This document shows, piece after piece, positions 1 through 6,233 of a DNA stretch of 18,005 nt; position 1 is the stretch's first letter, and every line of letters starts with the position of its first letter. The DNA is from CAYMRB01 sp964392615 (lineage in GTDB: Bacteria; Planctomycetota; UBA8108). The position numbers and the translations under genes were made by a program. The notes below the pieces were generated by a model. The model was not told the DNA's origin, did not search any database, and was given only the letters and a program-made list of their open reading frames with translations. The DNA lies in contig CAYMRB010000189.1 in NCBI GenBank assembly GCA_964392615.1, positions 1 through 18,005 on the forward strand, written 5' to 3'.

Positions 1-217
1 CGTAGAAGAGCTGTCGTCCGCCGAGGTTGCGCACGCCGTCGTTGCCGTCGGGCGCCGCGCCGGCGATGCTTCGGGCGATCGACAGGTAGTTCGTCGAGTC
101 GTTGCCGAGCTCCATCCACGGGTTCGCGAGCGTCACCGCGAGAACGGCGATCCACACCGCGAGGACGACGCGCGGTCGGGCGGTACAGGCACGAATCAGT
201 CGATCGATGCGGTGCAC
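1..217 (-). CDS. N-terminal part of a probable integral-membrane glycosyltransferase (runs off the window)
   Basis: Reading the minus strand from a GTG at 217 gives 72 open codons that continue past the window edge. The product starts with a basic segment (VHRIDRLIRACTARPR), then a hydrophobic helix (about residues 17-31, VVLAVWIAVLAVTLA), then NPWMELGNDSTNYLSIARSI. A first membrane helix followed by an acidic residue and a D-S-x-x-Y-x-x-x-A-R pattern is how ArnT/PMT-type (GT39/GT-C fold) glycosyltransferases usually begin; the acidic residue there is part of the catalytic loop in that superfamily. No ATG lies in frame just upstream, so the GTG is the likeliest start. The gene is divergent from the GT4 gene at 334, which suggests a small glycan-related locus. 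Only the N-terminus is visible, so the family assignment is a resemblance, and another polytopic membrane protein is possible. Confidence 0.5.
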   Translation of the reverse strand, partial: MHRIDRLIRACTARPRVVLAVWIAVLAVTLANPWMELGNDSTNYLSIARSIAGAAPDGNDGVRNLGGRQLFY

Positions 218-321
218 GTCGGGACGAGTCCCGGATACTGTCAGGCCGTAGGGTCCCGCCTGTCTCGGCGGGCGTCGGGTTGGAGCGCGACGGAACACTG
301 ATAACGGAAAGCGCCAGCCGG

Positions 322-327
322 TACAAT
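322..327 (+). promoter_or_regulatory. -10-like box TACAAT directly before the GT4 start codon
   Basis: TACAAT matches the bacterial -10 consensus at five of six positions and ends six bases before the GTG at 334, so a transcript from it would start at or next to the start codon. No convincing -35 lies 16-18 bases upstream. The divergent spacer (218-333) also holds a perfect 6-bp hairpin at 255-272 (CCCGCC, six-base loop, GGCGGG). Confidence 0.4.
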
Positions 328-333
328 CGTCGC

Positions 334-1497
334 GTGAAGCTTTCTATTCCGATCGACGTGTGGGATCCCGACCGCGGCGGCGCCGAGCGCTACCTGTGCC
401 AGTTCGCGCAATCGCTCGCGCAGCGCGGTCACGAGTGCTGCATCATCTGCACGCGTGCGGCGGCTCCGGTCGCGGACGATCTCGGCGGCAGATTCGGCGT
501 CGAGGTGATCGACGTGCCGCGCTGGCCGCGCTGGCGCCGCGAGCTCGCCTTCGCTCGCGCCGCCGTGCGGCAGCACCGCGCGTCCGGCCGCGATCTCCTC
601 TTCGCCGTGCGCCACGCGCTCGAGGCGGACGTCTACCAGCCTCATGGCGGCTGCTATCGCACGGCGTCTGTCGATGCCCTCGCGGGGTTGCCGCCGGTGA
701 TGCGACTCGCGAAGCGCGCGGCGCGGCTCGCGCGCCCCAGCTGGTACGTGCTGCGCTGGCTCGACCGCGCGGTGCTCGTTCGCTCGCGGGACCTCGTCGT
801 GCTGTCGCTCTCGGGCGTCGTCGAGGACGGCTTCCGGCGGGCGTATCCAGACCTCGATCCGCGCTTCGTGCGCATCCCGAACGGCGTGTCGGTCGAGACG
901 TTCCATGATCGTGATCGGCAGGAGCAGTCCGCGGCGATGCGCGAGCGGTTCGGCATCCCGCCGTCTCGACCCGTCGCGCTCTTCCTCGCGCACCAGTTTC
1001 GCGCCAAGGGGCTCGATGGCGCGATCCGAGCGCTGGGGCGCGCCCCTGATTGGCATCTCGTCGTCGGTGGCCGCGGTCGCCCGGACGCGTTTCGTCGGAC
1101 CGTCGCACGCTGTGGCGTCGCGGATCGCGTGCACTTCGCGGGCGTCCTTCCCGATGCCCGGGCTGGGTACTGCGCGGCCGATGCGTACGTGCTGCCGACG
1201 TGGTACGACTCGTGCTCGCTCGGCGTCGTCGAGGCTCTCGCCTGCGGCACGCCCGTCGTGACGACGCGCCGCAACGGCGCCGCCGAGCTCGTCGAGCCCG
1301 GTGTCGAGGGTTTCGTCGTCGATCGTCCGGACGACGTCGACGGCATCGCGACCGCGTTGCAGCGCATCGCGTCCGACGTCGAGGGTTTCCGCGACGCGGC
1401 GCGTCGCGCGGCGCCACGACTATCGTGGGAAGAGCACGTCGATCGCGTCTGCGCGGTGCTCGACGACGTCGTCGAAGGAACCGGTCGTCAGATGTGA
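334..1497 (+). CDS. Glycosyltransferase family 4 (GT-B fold, WaaG-like)
   Basis: This 387-residue protein should transfer a sugar from a nucleotide-sugar donor onto a lipid or polysaccharide acceptor at the cytoplasmic membrane. The N-terminal half starts with KLSIPIDVWDPDRGGAERYL, where a glycine-rich acceptor-domain loop (RGGAE) follows the first strand. The C-terminal donor domain has the IPNGVSVETF linker, an FLAHQFRAKGLDGAIRAL strand-helix and the E-x7-E region in YDSCSLGVVEALACGTPVVT followed by NGAAELV, a set typical of LPS-core WaaG-type enzymes. I chose the GTG at 334 over the TTG at 280: the homology-like sequence begins there, and a TACAAT box (322-327) lies between the two, so the longer form would start upstream of its own promoter. 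The 3' end overlaps the convergent lpdA stop by ten bases. Donor and acceptor cannot be told from sequence. Confidence 0.9.
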   Translation: MKLSIPIDVWDPDRGGAERYLCQFAQSLAQRGHECCIICTRAAAPVADDLGGRFGVEVIDVPRWPRWRRELAFARAAVRQHRASGRDLLFAVRHALEADVYQPHGGCYRTASVDALAGLPPVMRLAKRAARLARPSWYVLRWLDRAVLVRSRDLVVLSLSGVVEDGFRRAYPDLDPRFVRIPNGVSVETFHDRDRQEQSAAMRERFGIPPSRPVALFLAHQFRAKGLDGAIRALGRAPDWHLVVGGRGRPDAFRRTVARCGVADRVHFAGVLPDARAGYCAADAYVLPTWYDSCSLGVVEALACGTPVVTTRRNGAAELVEPGVEGFVVDRPDDVDGIATALQRIASDVEGFRDAARRAAPRLSWEEHVDRVCAVLDDVVEGTGRQM

Positions 1498-2498
1498 ACC
1501 GCCTCGTCGAGGCACGCCGCGGCCGCTTCCATCACCGACTCCGACAGCGTCGGGTGCGAGTGGATGGTCTCGTGGATATCGTGCACGGTGAGCTCAGACG
1601 TCTTTCCGAGCGTCAGCTCGGCGATGAGCTCCGTCGCGTCCGCGCCGATGATGTGCGCGCCGAGGATCTCGCCCGATCCGACCTCCGAGACGATCTTCAC
1701 GAAGCCGGTCGTTTCGCCGACCGCGACGGCCTTGCCGCTGGCCGAGTACGGGAAGCGGCCGACCTTGACGTCGAGGCCCTTCTCGCGCGCGGCGGCTTCC
1801 GTGAGGCCGACCGACGCGACCTGTGGGTGGCAGTAGATGCACGCGGGCACGTTGTCGTGGCTGAACGGCTCGACGTCCTCGCCGCACAGGTGGCGAACCG
1901 CATGGATCGCCTCGGCCGAGGCCACGTGCGCGAGCGCGGGTGGCCCGATGACATCGCCGATAGCGTACACGCCCTGCACGCTGGTCTGCAGATTCTCGTC
2001 GACTCGGATCGCCGACCTCTCGACCTCGATGCCGAGCGCCTCGAGACCGAGGCCCTCGACGTTGCCCTGCACGCCGACCGCGACGAGGGCGACGTCCGTG
2101 TCGATCGTCGACTGCTCGCCGTCCTTCTCGATCGTCGTGCGAACGCCGTCGCCGCGATCCTCGACGCCGACGACTTTCGTGCCGGTGTGGATCGACAGGC
2201 CGCGGCGCGCGAGCGACTTCTCGAGCGTCGTGCAGACGTCCGCGTCGCCGCCGGGCAGGACCTGCGGCAGGTACTCGACGAGCGTCACCTCGGTGCCGAA
2301 GGCCGAGTAAAAATACGCGAACTCCAAGCCGATCGCGCCGGCTCCGATGACCGTCATCGAGCGCGGCAGTTCCGGCAGGACGAGCGCCTGCTTGCTGCTG
2401 ATGATCCGCTTCGAGCCGAGCTCGACGCCCGGCAGCGTCGCGGGACGGCCGCCCGTCGCGCTGATACTCATCGTCGTGAGGACCTCCACCCCCCCCAC
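1488..2498 (-). CDS. lpdA: Dihydrolipoyl dehydrogenase, C-terminal part (frame broken from the N-terminal part)
   Basis: This reading frame encodes about 330 residues of E3, the FAD/NAD enzyme that reoxidises dihydrolipoamide in the pyruvate and 2-oxoglutarate dehydrogenase complexes and the glycine cleavage system. Visible are the end of the FAD domain (SATGGRPATLPG), the NAD-binding GxGxxG (VIGAGAIGLEFAYFYSAFG), the second FAD contact (GVYAIGDV) and the dimerisation domain with the active-site His-Glu pair in HSHPTLSESVMEA. The GTG at 2498 is only where an independent frame could open; it has no protein start signals and begins mid-domain. The FAD-binding N-terminus is in another frame at 2468-2917. 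One extra base in the G runs would join the two into 476 residues, the normal size for this family. The gene stands alone, with no E1 or E2 genes in the window. Confidence 0.9.
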   Translation of the reverse strand: MGGVEVLTTMSISATGGRPATLPGVELGSKRIISSKQALVLPELPRSMTVIGAGAIGLEFAYFYSAFGTEVTLVEYLPQVLPGGDADVCTTLEKSLARRGLSIHTGTKVVGVEDRGDGVRTTIEKDGEQSTIDTDVALVAVGVQGNVEGLGLEALGIEVERSAIRVDENLQTSVQGVYAIGDVIGPPALAHVASAEAIHAVRHLCGEDVEPFSHDNVPACIYCHPQVASVGLTEAAAREKGLDVKVGRFPYSASGKAVAVGETTGFVKIVSEVGSGEILGAHIIGADATELIAELTLGKTSELTVHDIHETIHSHPTLSESVMEAAAACLDEAVHI

Positions 2499-2917
2499 CC
2501 CGCGCTCGACCCCCCCGCGCGTCGCCGGCTCTCGACGCCGAGGCGGTTCGCGGACAGGAACCGCGCCGTGCCCGGGATCACCGCGATGCCGTTCTTCTTC
2601 ATTAAGAACGCGACGCCCTTCGACAGCTTCTCGGCCGCCTGGCGGCTGCGTTGGATGATGCGGTCCCAGCGCACTTCGACCTGGCCGACGTCGAAGCCCC
2701 AGTCCGCGGCCTCGCGCAGGAAGTCGCGTTTCTCGGCGACCCGCAGCAGGGCCTTGGTCGGGATGCAGCCCCAGTTCAGGCAGACGCCGCCGAGGCGGTC
2801 GCGCTCGATCACGGCGACCTTCTTACCCGCTTGGGCCGCGCGAATCGCGGCAACATATCCACCCGGGCCGGCACCGATGACGGTCACGTCGTACGAATGC
2901 GTGTTCGTGGAGGGCAT
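2468..2917 (-). CDS. lpdA: Dihydrolipoyl dehydrogenase, N-terminal part (frame broken)
   Basis: From the ATG at 2917, preceded by an AGGA Shine-Dalgarno-like stretch, the frame reads MPSTNTHSYDVTVIGAGPGG, the FAD-binding Rossmann GxGxxG. It continues through VIERDRLGGVCLNWGCIPTK, which holds the redox-active CxxxxC disulfide of dihydrolipoyl dehydrogenases. About 130 residues fit the family, up to IPGTARFLSANRLGVES. After that the frame enters two G-rich runs, becomes Arg/Ser/Gly/Trp-rich nonsense and stops at 2468. The rest of the enzyme continues in the -1 frame at 1488-2498. Both halves retain every catalytic landmark, so the break looks recent or artefactual rather than decay. The gene is divergent from the symporter at 3093. 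Confidence 0.88.
   Translation of the reverse strand: MPSTNTHSYDVTVIGAGPGGYVAAIRAAQAGKKVAVIERDRLGGVCLNWGCIPTKALLRVAEKRDFLREAADWGFDVGQVEVRWDRIIQRSRQAAEKLSKGVAFLMKKNGIAVIPGTARFLSANRLGVESRRRAGGSSAGWGGWRSSRR
2489..2516 (-). other. Homopolymer frameshift site inside lpdA
   Basis: On the coding (minus) strand this segment has a 7-base G run (2516-2510), a 4-base run, and an 8-base G run (2496-2489). Both lpdA reading frames are open across it, and the downstream frame is -1 relative to the upstream one. Adding a single G in either long run restores a 476-codon gene. A one-base loss in sequencing or assembly is the simplest cause; a real phase-variable or slippage site is possible but not supported by anything else seen. 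Confidence 0.8.
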
Positions 2918-3070
2918 GGGATTCCTGGAAGGCAGGAGCGGTGGGGGAGCGTGAGCTCGTTTCTCACGGAAGCGCCCAGGATGCCGTCCTCGCGCGAAGA
3001 GGTCAACGGGATGTCGGGGCGGTTTCGCGCAATCCCGCAGGACGCCCTTTCCCCGGCGCGCTGCGCCCGT

Positions 3071-3076
3071 TACAGT
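3071..3076 (+). promoter_or_regulatory. -10-like box TACAGT before the symporter
   Basis: TACAGT lies 16 bases before the ATG at 3093 in the 175-bp divergent spacer between lpdA and the symporter. A poor -35 (TTTCCC, 3048-3053) sits at the right 17-bp spacing. A start about seven bases downstream would give a leader of only about ten bases. This is weak evidence, based on spacing and the hexamer alone. Confidence 0.3.
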
Positions 3077-3092
3077 CGGTGCCGGAACGATC

Positions 3093-4394
3093 ATGAGCAT
3101 TCGCCGCATCTTCAAGCTCGCGCTGCACTGGCAGGTCCTGATCGCCGGAATCCTCGGTCTCGGCGCCGGTCTGCTGATCCATCTCGCACCGGAGGTGGCG
3201 CCCAAGGGCCTTCCCGAGGGAGCAGATCCGATGCTCCGGGAGCACTGGATCGCGCCGTGCGACTACGTAGCGGACCTGTTCCTGCGGCTCCTGAAGATGC
3301 TGATCGTACCGCTGATCTTCTCGTCCGTCGTGTCGGGCGTGGTCAGCGTCGGCAAGCTCGGCGCGCTCGGCCGCATCGGCCTGAAGACGCTGGCGTACTA
3401 CATCGCGTCGAGCCTCGTCGCGATCCTGATCGGACTCGCGCTGGTCAACCTGATCGCGCCGGGCGAGGGGGCGGACCTGGACTTCCGGCAGCTGGTTCAG
3501 AAGGAGGATCTCCCGACGGACCAGAACCTGTGGGGCATCTTCAAGCGCATGGTGCCGGAGAACCTCTTCGGCGCGCTGTCGACGAACGGCTTGATTCTGC
3601 AGGTGATCTTCTTCGCCGTGCTGCTCGGCATCTGCATCACGCGGATCGAGCGTGTGCAGCGCGACCTCATGACGCGGTTCTTCGAGGCGCTCTTCTCGGC
3701 GATGACCGGGATGGCGGAGATCGTCATCCGTCTGGTTCCGATCGGCGTGTTCGCGCTGGTCGCGCGAGTCGTCGGTTCGAGCGGGGTCTCCGCCTTCGCG
3801 TCGCTCGCGTGGCTGATGGTCACCGTCGTCGCGGCTCTGGCGATTCATGCGCTCGTCGTGCTGCCTGTCGTCTTGCGCGTCCTGGCACGCGTCTCGCCGC
3901 TGAAGTGGGCCGGTGCGGTCTGGCCGGCGCTGATCATGGCGTTTTCGACGTCGTCGTCGTCCGCGACGCTTCCCGTCACGCTGCGCTCGGTGACAGAACG
4001 CGGCGGTGTGCGGCAGCGCGTCGCGTCGTTCACGCTGCCCCTTGGCGCGACGGTCAATATGGACGGCACGGCGCTCTATGAGTGCGTCGGTGTGATCTTC
4101 CTGGCGCAGTACTACGCCGGCGTTTCCGATTTCGAGCTGACGTTCGTCATGCAGGCGACGGTCGTTCTGACCGCGCTCCTCGCCTCGATCGGCGCGGCCG
4201 GTATCCCGTCGGCCGGCACCGTCATGATGGCGATGATCCTGAGTCAGCTGAAGCTGCCGGACGAGGGCATCGCGCTGCTGCTCGTCATCGATCGCCCGCT
4301 CGACATGCTGCGCACCGCCGTCAATATCTGGAGCGACACCGTGTGTGCTGCGGTGATCGGCCGCTCCGAGGGAGAGCTCGAGGCGCCAAGCTGA
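3093..4394 (+). CDS. Dicarboxylate/amino acid:cation symporter (DAACS; GltP/DctA-like)
   Basis: This 433-residue, multi-helix inner-membrane protein is a sodium- or proton-coupled uptake carrier for acidic amino acids or C4-dicarboxylates. The family signatures are all present: the serine-rich HP1 tip FSTSSSSATLP (284-294), NMDGT of TM7 (322-326), the HP2 tip AAGIPSAGT (368-376) and the TM8 substrate/cation motif DRPLDMLRTAVNIWSD (400-415). D400, D404, R407, N411 and D415 correspond to D390, D394, R397, N401 and D405 of the archaeal homologue GltPh. The retained Arg points to an acidic substrate, since neutral amino acid carriers lack it. TM8 reads NIWSD instead of the usual NVTGD, an odd but conservative-looking change near the cation site. 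The gene is divergent from lpdA and is followed after 105 bases by clpS. Glutamate, aspartate or dicarboxylates cannot be told apart here. Confidence 0.93.
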   Translation: MSIRRIFKLALHWQVLIAGILGLGAGLLIHLAPEVAPKGLPEGADPMLREHWIAPCDYVADLFLRLLKMLIVPLIFSSVVSGVVSVGKLGALGRIGLKTLAYYIASSLVAILIGLALVNLIAPGEGADLDFRQLVQKEDLPTDQNLWGIFKRMVPENLFGALSTNGLILQVIFFAVLLGICITRIERVQRDLMTRFFEALFSAMTGMAEIVIRLVPIGVFALVARVVGSSGVSAFASLAWLMVTVVAALAIHALVVLPVVLRVLARVSPLKWAGAVWPALIMAFSTSSSSATLPVTLRSVTERGGVRQRVASFTLPLGATVNMDGTALYECVGVIFLAQYYAGVSDFELTFVMQATVVLTALLASIGAAGIPSAGTVMMAMILSQLKLPDEGIALLLVIDRPLDMLRTAVNIWSDTVCAAVIGRSEGELEAPS

Positions 4395-4499
4395 CGGACA
4401 CCGTGGAATCGAGTCAGCGAGAGGCCGTAGCTGGCTGCAGCTCGTTGCGGTGCGCGCCATCTCGTACGATACTCTCGTACCCTTCGTCGTTCGGAGTCC

Positions 4500-4841
4500 A
4501 TGAGTGAGTTGACGGCATCCGACGAATCCTCCATCGCCGCGGCGCGGCCCGGCACGGTCGGCCTTCCCGATGCGGAGGTCCATACCGATACGCGGACATC
4601 GCCGGATCGGCTGTGGAACGTGATCGTCTGGGACGATCCGATCAACCTGATGTCGTGGGTCACGTACGTGTTCCAGAAGGTCTTCGGCTACTCCGAGCAG
4701 CTCGCGGCGCGCCTGATGATCGAGGTTCACACCGAGGGGCGGTCGATCGTCGCGACCGTCGAGCGCGAGAAGGCCGAGATCTACGTCGGCCAGCTCCATT
4801 CGTACGGTCTTCAAGCCACGCTCGAGAAGCAGGCCGAGTGA
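4500..4841 (+). CDS. clpS: ATP-dependent Clp protease adaptor ClpS
   Basis: The 113-residue product is the small adaptor that hands N-degron (N-end rule) substrates to the ClpA or ClpC unfoldase of the Clp protease. After an unstructured N-terminal extension of about 38 residues, the core reads WNVIVWDDPINLMSWVTYVF, containing the Asp-Asp pair that lines the N-degron pocket. MIEVHTEG follows, with His77 matching the pocket histidine of E. coli ClpS (His66). The protein ends in LHSYGLQATLEKQ, the usual C-terminal strand. The position of E. coli Asn34 is Trp44 here. A GGAG Shine-Dalgarno (4493-4496) is three bases upstream of the ATG. The stop codon TGA shares its A with the next gene's ATG, implying translational coupling with the DUF2017-like protein, the arrangement known next to actinobacterial clpS. 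Confidence 0.95.
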   Translation: MSELTASDESSIAAARPGTVGLPDAEVHTDTRTSPDRLWNVIVWDDPINLMSWVTYVFQKVFGYSEQLAARLMIEVHTEGRSIVATVEREKAEIYVGQLHSYGLQATLEKQAE

Positions 4842-5383
4842 TGCTGTCGATTCAACGCAGCCCTGACGGCGATCTCTGCCTCCGGCTCCCCCCGCTCCAG
4901 GGACTCGTGCTGTGCACGCTGCCCGCGCGCCTGCGCGCCGTTCTCGCGAGCGACCGGTTCGAGTCGCGCGTCGTGTCGCGGCTGTTTCCGCGCGCGTACT
5001 CCGACGCGAAGGAGGAGGCGGAGTATCGCAAGCTGCTCGGCGACGATCTGCGCCGCAGCAAGCTCGCCGCCGTCGAGGCCTTCGAGGCGACGTTTCACGG
5101 CCAAACGATCGACGAGCACGGGCTCAAGGTGACCGTCCCCGCGAACGCGGTCGACGCATGGCTCGGTTTCCTGAACGACATGCGTCTCCTGCTCGCTACC
5201 GAGCTCGACATCACGGACAACGACTGGAGCGCCGAGTACGACGTCGAAGACGAGGAGCAGGAGGCCGAGCTCACGCTGCTGCACTTCCTCACCTGGCTGC
5301 AGCAGAGTCTGCTCGAGGCGCTCGGCGTCGCGCCGCCGGAGCCGCCGGAGCCGCCGGAGCTCTTCGACGGACCGAATGCGTAG
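4841..5383 (+). CDS. DUF2017-like protein translationally coupled to clpS
   Basis: This 180-residue soluble, probably helical protein has no known biochemical role. It resembles DUF2017, a family best known from Actinobacteria, where it also follows clpS. The matching features are the RLFPRAYSDAKEEAEYRKL segment (47-65), DDLRRSK (68-74), AVDAWLGFLNDMRLLLATEL (103-122) and a C-terminal LLHFLTWLQQSLLEALGV (146-163), which recall the family's LNDLRLVLG and YDWLTWLQESL patterns. The ATG overlaps the clpS stop by one base (TGATG), so the two are almost certainly co-translated. An acidic stretch (residues 124-143) precedes the last helix, and the tail is a PPEPPEPPE repeat made by three 9-base copies near 5332-5358. 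A role in Clp-dependent proteolysis is an inference from neighbourhood only. Confidence 0.75.
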   Translation: MLSIQRSPDGDLCLRLPPLQGLVLCTLPARLRAVLASDRFESRVVSRLFPRAYSDAKEEAEYRKLLGDDLRRSKLAAVEAFEATFHGQTIDEHGLKVTVPANAVDAWLGFLNDMRLLLATELDITDNDWSAEYDVEDEEQEAELTLLHFLTWLQQSLLEALGVAPPEPPEPPELFDGPNA

Positions 5384-5430
5384 CCGTGGGTGACCGATAA
5401 CGTCGCGCACCGCTGATAACACGCATCGCG

Positions 5431-5522
5431 TTTCGGGACCGTTTGCCGCTTTTCGGATCGTCGGCGATACTTCTCGGGAACGAGCGGCGCGCTTCTCGGG
5501 AACCTCGGCGGTTTTCAGGACT
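5431..5522. repeat. Degenerate ~21-bp phased repeat array in an intergenic region
   Basis: Five related short elements follow one another in the 220-bp gap after the DUF2017-like gene: TTTCGGGACC (5431), TTTCGGATCG (5451), TTCTCGGGAAC (5471), TTCTCGGGAAC (5493) and TTTCAGGACT (5513). Their CGGGA/CAGGA cores start at 5434, 5454, 5475, 5497 and 5516, a spacing of 19-22 bases or about two helical turns. The two middle copies are identical over 12 bases (CTTCTCGGGAAC). The array could be a cluster of binding sites or the remains of a tandem duplication. The first part of the gap (5384-5430) shows only two GATAAC copies. Confidence 0.5.
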
Positions 5523-5531
5523 ACAGCGCGC

Positions 5532-5568
5532 GACGTTCTCGCGGGTTGTCCCACGAGAAGGGAACGTC
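5532..5568. other. Strong hairpin between the repeat array and the next gene
   Basis: TTCTCG (5536-5541) pairs with CGAGAA (5554-5559). Inside it GGG (5543-5545) pairs with CCC (5550-5552) around a TTGT loop, and outside it GACG can pair with CGTC (5565-5568) across a four-base bulge. No T run follows on either strand, so it is not a classical intrinsic terminator. It may end the clpS operon, act as an operator, or extend the TTCTCG repeat array just upstream. Confidence 0.45.
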
Positions 5569-5584
5569 ACGACCCGCTTCGCGG

Positions 5585-5590
5585 CACAAT
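5585..5590 (+). promoter_or_regulatory. -10-like box CACAAT before the secreted-protein gene
   Basis: CACAAT ends 13 bases before the ATG at 5604, predicting a leader of about seven bases. No clear -35 is present at 16-18 bases. AGGGG lies between the box and the ATG, but probably too far from the start codon or within the transcription start to serve as a good Shine-Dalgarno. Confidence 0.28.
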
Positions 5591-5603
5591 CAGGGGTGTG
5601 TGA

Positions 5604-6233
5604 ATGATCCGATCGCGACTGGCTCTCACGGTGCTCGCCGTCGCCTTCGTCGTATTCTCGGCCTCGCTGCGACCCGTCGCGGCGGACGTCGTCGATCTCG
5701 ACGGCCTCGTCTTGCGGCTGCCCGACGGCTGGGCCGCGCGCGGCGCCAGATCGTCGGCCGAAGAGGTCTGGGATCTCGAGGTCGACGGAGCGAACGGGGC
5801 GCTGCTCGTGCGACGCCTCGACGGTCCGGTGCTCGTCGCCGGTGCGGTGCGCGACGAGATTCGCGCGCGGCTCGCGGCGGTGCTCTCGAACGAGGTCGAC
5901 GCATGCGAGATCCGATCCGTGCGGGTCGACACGATCGACGGCGTCCGGGCGTGGCGCATCCGGTGCGCGATCGTTATCGGTGGCGATCCCGTCGAGCAGC
6001 TCGTCTGGATCGTGCCGGGGCAGGAGAGCTGGCTTCTCGCGTTCTCGAGCGCGCCGGATTCGTGGCCGCGGCTCGAGCGGTCGTTCGAGGCCGCGTCCGA
6101 CAGCGTCATCGTGCCGCGTCAGCCGACCTTCGCAGCGGCGCTTCCCGTGTTCGGCGTGGCCGGCCTCGCCGGGCTGGCGCGACTCGTCGGGAGATTCGTG
6201 AAGCGGCGCCGAGGCGTCAGCGTGGCGGCATGA
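5604..6233 (+). CDS. Hypothetical exported protein with C-terminal membrane anchor
   Basis: I do not recognise this 209-residue protein. It has a clear N-terminal signal peptide (MIRSRLALTVLAVAFVVFSA followed by SLRPVAA, likely cut before D28). A mixed alpha/beta extracytoplasmic domain follows (about 28-170), starting LDGLVLRLPDGW, with strands such as VWDLEVDGANGALLVRRL and EQLVWIVPGQESWLLAFSS and a final helix SWPRLERSFEAASDSV. A hydrophobic segment (about 174-195) then ends in KRRR, so the C-terminus is probably cytoplasmic. The strand order and the closing 'F..a..S..v' helix recall the DcrB/PsbP-like fold, but this is only a resemblance. The gene stands alone, and its last 17 bases overlap the end of the convergent cytochrome gene. 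Confidence 0.75.
   Translation: MIRSRLALTVLAVAFVVFSASLRPVAADVVDLDGLVLRLPDGWAARGARSSAEEVWDLEVDGANGALLVRRLDGPVLVAGAVRDEIRARLAAVLSNEVDACEIRSVRVDTIDGVRAWRIRCAIVIGGDPVEQLVWIVPGQESWLLAFSSAPDSWPRLERSFEAASDSVIVPRQPTFAAALPVFGVAGLAGLARLVGRFVKRRRGVSVAA

Noticed and set aside
280..333. TTG at 280 as the start of the first GT4 gene
   Set aside because: The added 18 residues look non-conserved and the TACAAT box lies inside them; GTG at 334 begins exactly at the first beta strand.
2468..2516. Programmed -1 frameshifting as the normal way to make LpdA
   Set aside because: G runs are slippery, but no such mechanism is known for this enzyme, no stimulatory structure stands out, and a one-base homopolymer error is simpler. 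It is kept only as an alternative in the findings.
3003..4814. A 603-codon open frame antisense to the symporter and clpS
   Set aside because: It is Arg/Asp/His-rich low-complexity sequence produced by GC codon bias opposite two clearly recognised genes; no domain is visible.
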